Shown: piece after piece, positions 23,601 through 35,413 of the stretch | How the letters are laid out: each line of letters begins with the position of its first letter | Numbering within the stretch: position 1 is the stretch's first letter | Origin: Norana najaformis | Taxonomy: Eukaryota > Annelida > Clitellata > Crassiclitellata > Hormogastridae | Reading direction: 5' to 3' | NCBI GenBank assembly: GCA_964023275.1 | Contig: OZ029921.1 | Coordinates: 17,086,204 to 17,150,203, forward strand | DNA: 64,000 nucleotides | Program-made: the position numbers and the translations under genes | The notes under the pieces: model-generated | The model's database searches: none | Seen by the model: the letters and a program-made list of their open reading frames with translations, nothing else | What the model was told of the DNA's origin: nothing

Positions 23601-26600
23601 GCAAAAATTTGGACACTGTTTTCATGTTTGTACCTGGTCTTTTTGTAGCATGTTCTGTTTTATATATTTGCATATTCATTATTTATGGATGGTACAACTA
23701 CAGTAGCTACTGTATCTTTTGACTCAAAAATGAGGAATTCTGTTGTCTAAGCCTGGAATGTCTTCTTTTTAGAGAGTATAAGATTGATGTTTGTGACAAC
23801 ACATTCAAGCCACAGGTCCTTCTGATTGAGGAGGGAGACAGAGTTTGGTGGGAATGGTCTAAAAACAAGGTGAGGCTCCCCCTACTGTAAGACATCAATA
23901 TTGTTCAGAAACTGTAACAGATGATGGTTGATTACATTTATTGTAAAGTGGTATTAGAAGCATGCTTCTATTGCTTTTGTTGTTTTCAGTGTTGTATTTA
24001 TGTAATTGTCTTTGTAATTAATATTTTTTATGTTACAAAGAGTCATTCAGTTAAATGAGTTTTTCAACTACCTTCTTTAATTTTCAATGATTATACTTCA
24101 GACCATCTACTTTCCAGATTTGTAGCGCAGTGTTAACTTGAGTAAAGACCCACAGTCTTTGATTTTTGTAATTGTAATTAAATGAACAGTTAAATCACAA
24201 CAGTACTTGAATCATCACAGTTTCTAAATGGATGAATATATCAACAACATTTGTAACTCAAATTTTCAAGTTAGCACATTACAGACCACTGCTACAAAAT
24301 CTTCGTGCTCTAAGCAATGCGTTTGCATCTGGTTATGTAGGCCCTTTCCTGCCAAAATAGCAGACCAGTACAGGCTGGTTTAAACCAGTTTCCTGCCTCT
24401 GTGCAATTTGAGGTTTTAAAAAAAACCAGCTGACTCAACACAATGGAAGCTTGACATTTGCTGCACGAGTGCTCACGTGATAAAATGTGCATCAGCAAGA
24501 ATCACTGCCCGCCTGCATGCAGGGCAACGTGCTGCCAGCCATTCACATCACTCCATCAAGTGTTCAAGTGTGCCAGCCAGGCTCACCCACTAACTGTAAG
24601 CAGCACGTGCACAAACAAATAAATAACCTGATGACTCCTGGAAATTTCCTGTACAAGTGCATGCTTAAACTTGCTGAATAATCAGCATAATTGTATGTTC
24701 ACAGTAATATTAATTTTTATGGCTAAAATTGTAATTACTAGGATTAATAACAGCGTGGGATAGGGGAGTGTGGGCGACCGAGTAGCAGAGGCGATATATT
24801 TCAACATTGGCCCATTTAATGTGCGAACTAGTTTACACGCGGTTTCAAAGGCATATCTCCCCATGACTTCGTGTTAACGAGTCCTCACTGTATAGGGATG
24901 TGTTTGGTCACAGACCAATCAGTTTTCATTCAGCTGGGAAATTTTTTCATGTAACTGTTTTCCATGTCCCATGAATTGTTCTGGCAGCAAGCTTGATCAT
25001 GAAATTTGTGAATCAGTTAAACTGAAATAGTGGTTTATGTGAAAGAATAAAGTGAAGACTTTTCTTGAATATTGTAATGTCTAATGCTTGTTATTATGAA
25101 TTATCAGAAAAACAAACGCTAATGTCTGATCACGAAAACTGTTGAAACAAGTATTGGTACAGGATTTCTTATTGACGTTAAAATGTGGATATAGATTGAA
25201 AGTCAGGGCCATGGCAAAGATATGCTCGAGATTTGGCAATGTTCTTTTGTAATGTTGGTTATTGTATGTTTTTCTAGTGTTTGAAACCTCACTCCATATA
25301 TGAAGCTCAGTTACCAAAGGCAGGGGCGTTAAGCTCAGAGACATTCAAGGTAAGCTCTATGGTGGTTCATCAGTTTATGAATCATGCATTATAATCTAAA
25401 ACTATAAAAGGTTAGTAATGACACCGTTGGCAGCATGCTTGTGTTGTGATCCAACAGCGGACAGAGCTCACTGATCAGACACTGTAGTGATATGTTTCAA
25501 GTTGCTGTTCCTTGAATACCTCCGTAACCAAGCAGACTGTGGTACAAATTGATGTTTCTCATAGTAAAAATTCAGGATATGAGACTGTTTGTTATAACTG
25601 AATTCACGTTATACAGAAGTATGCCGTTATGTGTCTATGGTGTACCAGCTTTTGACCCATGGATGGGATTTTGGTAGTTTATTTTCTACATGTGTGTAAG
25701 AGACTTCCAGCTGAGACTCTGCCCAGCAACAGGGCCATCATTCAGCAACAGATGACCTGATAATTCTACTAACAATTCATCATTTGTTTAGGTCAGTGGA
25801 GAGCACCTTTGGGTGGTCCTTAAAAGGTGCTATGCAAGTGTTTACATTCGTACATAGAATGAAATTAAATTCTTCATTATTCTTCTACAGATTTACATTG
25901 CTACTGTTTGGTTATCACTAATCATCTTCAGATGTGAAATTTGCTTACTTATTTATCAACATGAACATAAGTTAATATCTTTTAGCAAAAGAAGAATGGA
26001 TTCAAGTGGCAGTCACCCAGGTAATCCATTAATTAATTACTAATTTATGGTAAACTTGTGCAGCTGCTAAAAGAAATTAATATTTGAAACTAAAATTCTA
26101 GAAGATTAAAAGTTAGTTTGGCCATACCTAACAACTTAAACTTGACCATGCTTTATCTGCTGTTGCCAGCAAGGTAACCAGTAAAGCCCTGCAAAATTCA
26201 TATCTATAGGCCTAATAAAAGATGACAACAAATTATTATCTATCTACTGCATGTCTTTGTATAGATTTCTGAATAAAACGTCAGTTAAGTTTTCTGTTTT
26301 AAACTCGGATGCATGCCATAGATTTATCTACTCAGCAGCCTTTTTTTTAGTAAAACTCATGTACAGGCATGACCTTAAGCAACTCCTTAGCAAACATTCC
26401 CTAATTTGACAAATTTTTAGCCTGATGCTGAATTAAATTATCGGATGCCAGTTCTAATGAATTTAGCTTCCCATCATTTTGTTTTAAATTTGTTGGTCTG
26501 CCTGTGTGTATTTTCATTTGCAGCAGAAGAACTATCAAGTATGTGACAAACTATAGAAATAACTATAATAGTATGTAAAACTGAAATAGTTTCGTTGCAT

Positions 26601-27333
26601 TTGCAGCAAAAGTGGTTTGATGTCGCACGAATTTTTCAAAGCTGGAGTCTATTATTATTCGGATCAAGGCTTCACTGAAGCGGCTGAGTATTTGGGGACA
26701 ATCATCGTTAAACCCGCCGTAGTTGACCACTTTATTGAACTGACCAAAGGTGGATTTATTCCTGGTATGTATTGTCTATCAGCAGCTGATTAAGACCTTT
26801 CTAATTAATACTAGTTAGATTACATTACATAGCATTATAATGCATTATGTTATATTACATATTACACATATATTATATATATTTCAGTATATTACATTAT
26901 GTTAAAGTATGTTGCTTGTGTTACATTATAATCTTTGTTGATAACAAATTGAGGGAAATGGTTGGCCGTTTTCAGACATGTCACATGTGAAGACTGGAGA
27001 TCGAATTTGGTGGACTTGGCTTACAAGTGACTTTGATCAGGGTTCAGTCGTAGAAGCAATTGAAAAGTGCATCAGTCCCGAGGGACCAGCATCAACCAAG
27101 CAAGAGTCAGGTTAGCAATGAACCCAAACCTCTTCTAGTAAGTCTTCAGTAATCAGGAAATTTATTGGATTTATAGCTGCACATACATTCTGATGCCTTC
27201 AAATGATGCCTTAGACTCAGTGGCAGCTCCAGGATTGCTTGCGTGGAGAGGCAAGATCATTTCCAGAGGGGCTTCACATATAACCAAGAATTCACATACA
27301 ATGCCCTTTTCTTCTGCCTCAGCATAAATTGTC

Positions 27334-27364
<31 letters not shown>

Positions 27365-30300
27365 CTCACAGCTTCTTCAGCTGAATATCTAACCATGGAC
27401 CCGTAATTCAACATCTTTTCCCATTTCATGTTTCTGTTCCTGTCTCTCTCGGCTGATGATAGGGTCAAAAGTTGAAACTGAACTCTAAATAATAATGCTT
27501 ATTGGTTCCATATTTACTGGTAATAAACAGAGCATGCTGCAAGTTTATACTTTGAGGCGCTTAATACACTTGGTGTTCATGTGCTGTTTCTTTAATAGTC
27601 ACTAGACATACAGACCTATTGAAATGTGTCCAGTTTGGATCCTACTCATAGTGGACACGAAACATACTCTAATGTGCTCCTGCCCCCTGACCTTTTGGGA
27701 CAATTTAAAACCACCTACACTGACTGCACTCAGTGCAGTAGTTGGTCTGTGCCGTTGTTTAAGGATGCTCTGGCTTTGCTTGTCACTTCCCTTTTTGCCA
27801 CGTGTGCATTCGGGGATTCACACGTTTGAAACTGTCAGTGGCAAAATTACAAATATTAGGCCTACACACCTGCATCTAGCACGTAAATTTAAAGTAACGA
27901 GTAATGTGTACACCTAGGCATCTCTTGTAACAATTTTGGTGAAATTTGGTGAAATATTACTTCGTTAAAAGTGAAAGTATTTCCATTTTTAATACTTCTT
28001 TTCAAGTAAAAGTACTAACATTTTACTTAAGTACAGTAATCCATTACTTTTGCTTCACTGCTGATCAACACTGCTAACAGACATTTAATGTTGATTATTA
28101 TCTCTCTTGCTAAGCTGATGTCCTGTGTGATCACACATTACTTTCTAGAGTTCTGATGAACCTTTTAACCATCTCTTTCGCATAATTACATAAAGTCAGC
28201 ACTGCTCTTCCTTTCGTCATTTGTTCACTTTTCTATTTGAAATTAAGAGATGCACAGATCAACTCTTGGATTACAGGTGGTGGAACAAAAATTAATGAGG
28301 AACTTCAGGGTCAGAAATTTGATGCCGGACTGGAGTTGGCTCAGCCAGCAACTGTTGGCGTCTACCATTTCTACAACCACGACACTGACAGCATCTGTTC
28401 GCTTATCTGCAATGGTGGACCTAAGGTTAGATGACTGAGCAATAATACTGGACAACAAATTTTTACAAAAGTCATGTTACTGAAATGAAATTAGTCAGTT
28501 CTTATCAATTTGTATGTGCTGAACACGAATATGACAGTGAAAATGCCGAATTGGCTCTAGTTTTTTTGTAATCTGAAATGAAGTAATTTTATATCGCACA
28601 ATGCATGCCAATAGTGATACACTTACAGTTAATATTTGTAAAAACCAGGTCATAGACTAGTTCTTAGAGTTTTTTGCCTGTCTCTTGTACAGCTGTTCGG
28701 GAGCATCTCTGCGGAGTGTCCAGCAGTAGTCAGCCAACATTGTAGTGGACCATTTTCCCTGGTACCTTTGCTCCATTGTTGCGATATCTTGATGAAAACG
28801 TTCGCCATGTTCGTCACTAACCATACCACAGTTGTCAGGGAAGAAATCCAGATGGGAATGAAGGAAATGCATCTTCAGAGACATATTGCAGCGAAATTTC
28901 TGGTACTGCTTGAGCATGTCTTCTACTAGTTCCTTGTAGTTTTCTGCCCTAACATTCCCCAGAAAGTCTGTAGACACTAGACGAAAAGCATTCCATGCTT
29001 GTTTCGCATCACCCTCCAGCAAGTTGTTGAAGCGGTCATCTTTGAAGAGTTCTCTAATCTGAGGACCCACAAAAACTCCCTCTTTAATCTTTGCTTCGCT
29101 GAGTCGAGGGAATTTTTCATGCAGGTATCGGAAAGCTGGCGAAGTGCGGTCCATGGCTTTCACGAAGTTCTTCACCAAACTTAGTTTGATGTGAAGGGGT
29201 GGTAGTAGGATTTTGTGAGCCTCGACCAGAGCTGGGTGCTGGATATTCTTCTGTCCAACTGCCATGTTTTGTCTGGGAGTCCATTCCTTCCGCACGTAGT
29301 GCAACTCTCTTGCTCGGCTATCCCACTTACACAAGAAACACATATATTTTGTATATCCTTGCTGCAGTCCCATTAAAATGGCAACTACCTTCAAATCACC
29401 ACACAGGTGCCATTTGTACCTGTTATAGTCAATGGAATGCAGTAGCTGTTTTAGGTTATCCTATGTCTCTTTCATGTGGACAGCATGCGCTAATGGAATA
29501 GATGGAAGACGATTTCCATTGTGCAAAAGCACAGCCTTAAGACTCAGTGTTGAAGAGTCTACAAAGAGTCTCCATTCTTGTGGGTCATGAGTGATCTGTA
29601 AGGCATTCATGAGGTCGTCAATATTGGAACAGAATACCAGATTACCTTCCTTCATAAAGAAAGGTTCCAACTGCTGATGGCGCTTTCTATATGAAGTAAT
29701 TGTGACATCTTCTTCTAGAAGATTCCATTGTTGGAGTCTTGATCCTAGCAATTCTGCCTTGTTTTTGGATAAGTCCAAATCACGAACAAGGTCATTTAGT
29801 TCTTCCTGTGTTATTCTGTGTGGGGTTGATGATGCACCACAGTGAAAATCGGGATCACTGCACGCTGACGGACCAGGAGAAGAACATGTCGGCTCACCCT
29901 TGTCCTCATCAGATGAATCAAGGAAAATATATTCTGCTGGAGGTTCTGGAATAGGAAGTCCATCACCATGTGGAACTGGTCTCAATGCTGACGGAATGTT
30001 TGGGTAGACTATTGTCGACTTCTTTTGCTTCGTTATTCCACCGGAAAGAGGAGGAACCAAGCAGAAGTAACAGTCATCTACGTGGTTGCTTTGCTCTCTC
30101 CACACCATGGGAACTGCAAACGGCATTGATGGTCTTTTGCCATTCAACCACTGTGAAAGCTGTGTTGTACATGTAGCACAGCATATATGCGGGGCCCATG
30201 GCTTGTCTTGGTCACCAACCTTGCATTCGAAGTAAGCATGATATGCCTTCTTGACTTGATAAGTGATACTTTTCTTCTGGTTGGCAAATGTCACTTCCCC

Positions 30301-33300
30301 ACAAATGTAACAAAAGTTGTCCACTGTATTTACGCACTTCCGAGGCATTACTGTTCTGTATTGTATCTAAATGGATAAAGTAATAATAGTTTTATAAAAC
30401 AGTAACTTAAACTGTCTCGCACAAAGTCTGTAATATTGTAAATGCTCAACCGTTCCGACTCGCTTTATATAGTACACTGCTGACGTCATCTTACGTCAGC
30501 AGCCGACTGGCTGTAGTTTTACATTGCATCAGAAAATGACGTAATCAACTGTGCATGATGTGTCCATGATGGGATTATGCAATGAGGTGGAATATTACAT
30601 CATTCTAGACTTATTTAGGATATTGTCGCAGTCCTACTGCATAAATTTACATGGTGAAACATGAAAAATGAACTATATGAAATATTTTCAAAACGAGAGC
30701 CAATAAAAATTTTTTATGGTTATATTCGTGTTCAGCACACCAAGATGCTACACATTAGGGCCTTTTCCAGTCAGTAACGATTTCTATGTTGACCAGTGAA
30801 TTGGTTGAGTTATAAAACCCGATGCTGATGGTGATAATGGCAATCATGATGATAGCGATTGTGATGTGACAGTGATATGGAGGACTCGTAACTCTGAAGG
30901 CAGTTGCTTTGCTAGCAGAGATGGAGCAGTTGATAGGAAGAACTATTATCAGTGGTGGTGATGGTGGTGGTGGTGATGGTGGTGGTGGTGGTGGCGGTGG
31001 CGGCGGCGGCGGTGATGGCGGTGGTGGTTAGATGGTGGAGAATGAGGTGACTGATGATCATGATGGCCATTGTGATAATGGTATTTATTATGAATGCTTT
31101 CCATGTTTGATTCTGTGCAATTTTTGTCATGTATAGAATCACACTGTTCATGTTTCTGATGGTGGTTTTGAGCCATCGTGCGTTAGTGTTCACCCAGGCG
31201 ACAGGGTCTGGTGGGTTTGGCAAGATGGCAAGAAACAGCACAATATTATTCAGGTCTGGACTGTCTTTCATTTTCATCTTACACTGACTGCATGAATGTG
31301 TAACTATGCCAGTCACTTTTATATTCAGTCTGTGTATATGTACAACTAAGCTTAATCACTTATTAATCTTTTTCAAAGTGTGTTGTGTTTTCATACCACT
31401 TCTGCCTTATGTCTTTTCATTCTTCTTTATTTTGTTTTGTATTATTATCACATTAGAGTCAGACAGAGGTCTTGATATTTGTGCTTGTTTTGATTTATAG
31501 ACATCGCATAAAGGTCGGGTCATTGATGAAGGATTCTGTAGCGGGGCACCAGTGCCTGCCCCTTCAGCCTTCATGCACCAGTTTCAGGAACCTGGTCTGT
31601 ACTATTACATCAGGTCAGTTGGCATGTAACTTTCCGGCTTTTTTCTAGTCATCATAGTTCTCTATTGTTAAATAAAGCTGTAAAACAATATAACAGTACT
31701 GATTCATTTTGTGCTAGTAACATAGCTGTTCAGAAGGACTCCTAGGTGAGAGTCAATGGAGTGAAATGACTAGGCAAAATTCAGATTTAAAATGCCATTA
31801 TTAATCTGATCTTTCTTTGAGAGGCTTTTGAAGTGATCCTGTAGAAATGGTTGGTTACTCTGCAAAATTGTTTTGTTTCTGTTTTTAGTAATGGTACAGG
31901 CAAAATGCCAGGGGTCATTTGGGTCAAATCTCAGTCTCAGGTAGGTTTGACAGCTGTACATTGACATGGGTGGCTTTTGACAAAACTGAGAGATTATGAC
32001 CCACCAAATATCGATGCCTTTGACACCATCAGAGGTGTAGTAAAGTAAAAAAACAGCTGAATATTGAGCACAATTTGTTAAATATCTCTGTGATGCAAAA
32101 TGCTAAATGTGTATTGTGTACATTATGTTTTATTATTATTGTCATTATCATCGTTAAGGTCTATGACTAAGCATCAATCAGTGGTGCTAAGCAACAGTGC
32201 TTGAAGGAATTCCTCAAGGTCCTATCACAACAAATGTGTTAGGGAAGGCTTGAACCCACACTCTACATTACAATGATAACATTCAATCAACGTGTTATAA
32301 CATGTATATATTCTTTAATTTATATTATAATTTGCTAAATTTTCATGAGTTTTGTGGGAGAGCTTATAGCCCTAAGTTCCTAAGTCTCACAACTGTGTCA
32401 CTGATTGCTGGGAGACTGTAAAAAACTTGTGATGTTACAGGTGCATGAGATTGATGTGAAACCGACAGGCATAGACCCTGATCCAAAAGTGGTTAAGCAA
32501 AATGACGTGGTGGCCTGGAATTTTGAAGACCTTGTTGAATCAGATGTCAAAGAAGTCAAAACAGATGCAGATGTCAAGGAAGCGGAGTCGACACCGTCAC
32601 CCATAATTCCCAGGTCAGCTTGTTTGCAAGAATTGCACAACAATACAAATACAACACAACAAGTCTGACATTCCACTTTCATCTTAGGCAACCAACAACA
32701 ATTTGTGTTGTCAACAGGCAAAGTTTTGTACAGTTGTTTAACTGATTTTGGAGCACCATCAGTTGATGCCTTCTGCATTAGACACCAGGGCTATAGAAGT
32801 TGTGAACCATAACAGTAATGATTCTACAAAGATCATTTGAAGTGAACTGATCCAAATGTTTAGTTAGGTTGTATGATGAAACATTTATGCAGTTAAGAGG
32901 TTGATACATATCTGAACATACCAGTAAAGTATCAAATCTGGCTATGGCTATTTTTTCTTTCAGAGGCTGTTTGAACCGGGCTTTTCCAAACAGAGGTGTC
33001 TTCCACTATGCTGGAACAGCCTTTGCCAAACCCGGCCAAGAAGCTGTAAGTCGATATTTAGATCTGCCATGCTTTGTATGACTTTCTGTTGAATGTAAAT
33101 GTACGTGTTTTTCTGTAGCAACCATATGGCCTTGACCCTGCTTATTTTTCAATGAATTTATTGGGTGAGATCCTTCTACATGTCATTTAGGTAATCAGTT
33201 TACTAAGGCATATTATGTATAGTTGTATACTGTTGTAGACAGATGTGCTGAAGCTCAGAACTAAAATCTTTAAGTCTGTTTTTTTAAACATCTTTTTGAC

Positions 33301-35413
33301 ACAAGAGAATTGCCAACACTTCCAAAATCCTCCTGCACACATCCTTAGTATGTACCACTCAGTACCTTACATGCAATTTCTCAGATGGTCTTCTTATGAC
33401 TCCTTCCAAGAACCTGTGATCGTTGCAGTATACACCAGACCTTTCTTATAACATGGTTTATTATAACACGGATTCTCATATAACCGTCGGGTAGATGAAT
33501 CCAAAATTTAGGGTAGCTTTAGAAAAGAGCTCATTATACCTAAGGTGGTCCTTGATATGGCTTCCAAAGACAGCATGGCAAGAAGATTCCAGTGTATTTA
33601 AGAAATTTGTATATGTCATAGCTGAGGCTGTCCAAAATTATTTTGACTGATCACATTTAAAGTTTTGAGTAAGGTCTCTCAGAGCAACTCATGATACCTG
33701 TTCGGTAAGGTATGCCTACAGGCTCATTTTTCACATACCTCTGTAAACAAGTGGTCTTTAGAAGTGTGGTTTTGAAGTTAAATGATTTTAGTCTGAAGTG
33801 CTGTGCAACAGCAGGAAAACCTTTTTCAGTTTTACTTGGTCCTGTGAAATTAGAAGCAGAAATATGGAAAATGATGTCTTAAGAATCAACCACCCAGCCA
33901 CTGTTAGGTTAAATTATTAGAAATTTCAGGTTAATTGCTACAGACCACTTGTTTCTTTGCTTTTTTTAGCAGTATACTTGTTAGCTGGATTCATGTTTTA
34001 CAATTTGTTGTCTACTTGTATGAGTAGTATTTTTATATCTGATTTCTAGATTTTTATGGATGGACACAGAATCAGCACAATTATTGTAGATAGTAACAAC
34101 GATTCTGCTTCAGTGCATGTTGATGATCAGGGGTTTCATCCAAAAGAAATTACTGTGCCAAAGGTATTGGGTTTTAAATCTTGTTGCTATAACCTCATTT
34201 GAATTTCAGTTGATGAAACTCATATGAAGACTGGAACTCAGGCCAGTCTGAAACTGAATATCTGCTTACATAGGTCTCTGAATATAGGTCTTTGTTGCCT
34301 ATACATTACTTTTCAAGTGTTTGGCTTTTGCAGTTTCTGCTTTATGTGATCCTTTACATAACAGTGGTGCACTCGGGGCATGTTGGTTGCTGTCTTTGAT
34401 GTTTTCTTAATTTTCGTCATTACAAATTACAGTGATCTTGATGACAATTAACTTTCCTACATGAATTTACTTTGTAACACTTAATAACAGTCACACTTTT
34501 GGAGCTGAGCCTGACCACTGATGCAGCAGTAAAGTATGCTTCTTTACATTCTAGGGAAAAAGCATTGAGTGGAGATGGGATGGATGCAGTGTTCCTCACA
34601 ACGTTGTGCACATCAAGAGACCGTTGAATGGAGCTTTATCGAATGTGGTATTCACTGATTTACACAATACTTTTTTGAGCAAGTTATTCACATTAACTTA
34701 CATTAATATAATTCTTATTTTGTCAGTCTTTTTAATACCAAGTCACCAACTCAGTAAAGTAATCTTGCCCTTTACTGTAATGTAATGTAAAAAATTTAAA
34801 TGCCTTTTAAAATCCTTTTTAAAACTGTTACCAGGTCACGGCCAAACATCTATTATTGCAAATCTTGGAAGAACCCTTGGTTAAATAATGCATGACTTGT
34901 AGTATGACTTTTAGTAAGATTTAAATAGTAACAGTCTTCCTTAAATTGGAATTGATACCTTATTGGAAAAATTTGTATTATTGCCAGCCACAGTATGCAA
35001 AAGATGTCTTTATGTCTCTGTGTCAGATTTACTGCTACCGCTATTCAAATAAATGTCCTGATTTCCTTAGTCTGGTTTTCCTAATAAGTGTTTTGGGTCA
35101 GCAAGATTCTCTGGTCCAACCATCATTTCAGATCTGTGAAAGATGTCTTTTTGTGACAACTTCAGGCTCGTCTAGCTGAGGTTAGTCAACTAAATCTAAA
35201 CGTAAAGTTTTCTTTTTGAGCAATTCCATCAGTTTCATTGTCTGTTTGTCCAGAGTTCCTTAAGTGAAGTCCAGGGTGACAAAGCATTCACCAGTGGACC
35301 GGTTACACCAAGTGGCAACTTCATGCACACCTTTGATCAGGCGGGAGTCTATTTTGTGGCTTCCGAAGGTGCACCAAGTTATCCCGGAGTTGTTACAGTC
35401 ACCAGTGATGAAG
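14615..35413 (+). CDS. Giant gene, exons 1-21: N-terminus and seven cupredoxin-like repeats
   Basis: Exons: 14615-14864, 15588-15664, 17683-17736, 18191-18309, 19980-20195, 20676-20717, 23301-23387, 23773-23869, 25278-25349, 25986-26020, 26607-26764, 26976-27110, 28277-28425, 31137-31253, 31501-31613, 31889-31940, 32441-32613, 32964-33045, 34050-34163, 34555-34647, 35254-35413. Exon 1 is disordered (MGSGAS start, Gly/Ser/Lys/Gln-rich). Each repeat of about 95 residues has the cupredoxin pattern: GFEPxxxxLxxG, a W-rich strand (VKWIW, VWWEW, IWWTW, VWWVW, IEWRW), often a His (DVPHK, KPHS, KQHNII, SVPHNVV), then a FxxxGxYYY strand near the end. The usual final Cys-His-Met copper ligands are absent (GLYYFQTG, GVYYYSDQG, GVYHFYNHD, GLYYYISNG, GVYFVASEG). 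So the fold is recognisable but type 1 copper binding is unlikely. Confidence 0.82.

Larger units (their letters stand above)
28516..30738 (-). mobile_element. 2.2-kb DNA-transposon-like element with TIRs and one large gene
   Basis: The ends are inverted copies of GTGCTGAACACGAATATRAC, with further similarity (ATTGGCTCTMGTTTT) to about 50 bases in. Between them lies a single intronless minus-strand reading frame (28657-30348) with its own TATA-type promoter. The element occupies the intron between exons 28277-28425 and 31137-31253 of the giant gene, on the opposite strand. I found no target-site duplication. Confidence 0.75.

Noticed and set aside
23311..23679. Minus-strand frame of 122 codons
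   Set aside because: Antisense to exon 23301-23387 and its intron, with no recognisable domain.
30912..31316. Poly-His/poly-Thr minus-strand frames
   Set aside because: Trinucleotide repeat plus antisense of exon 31137-31253.
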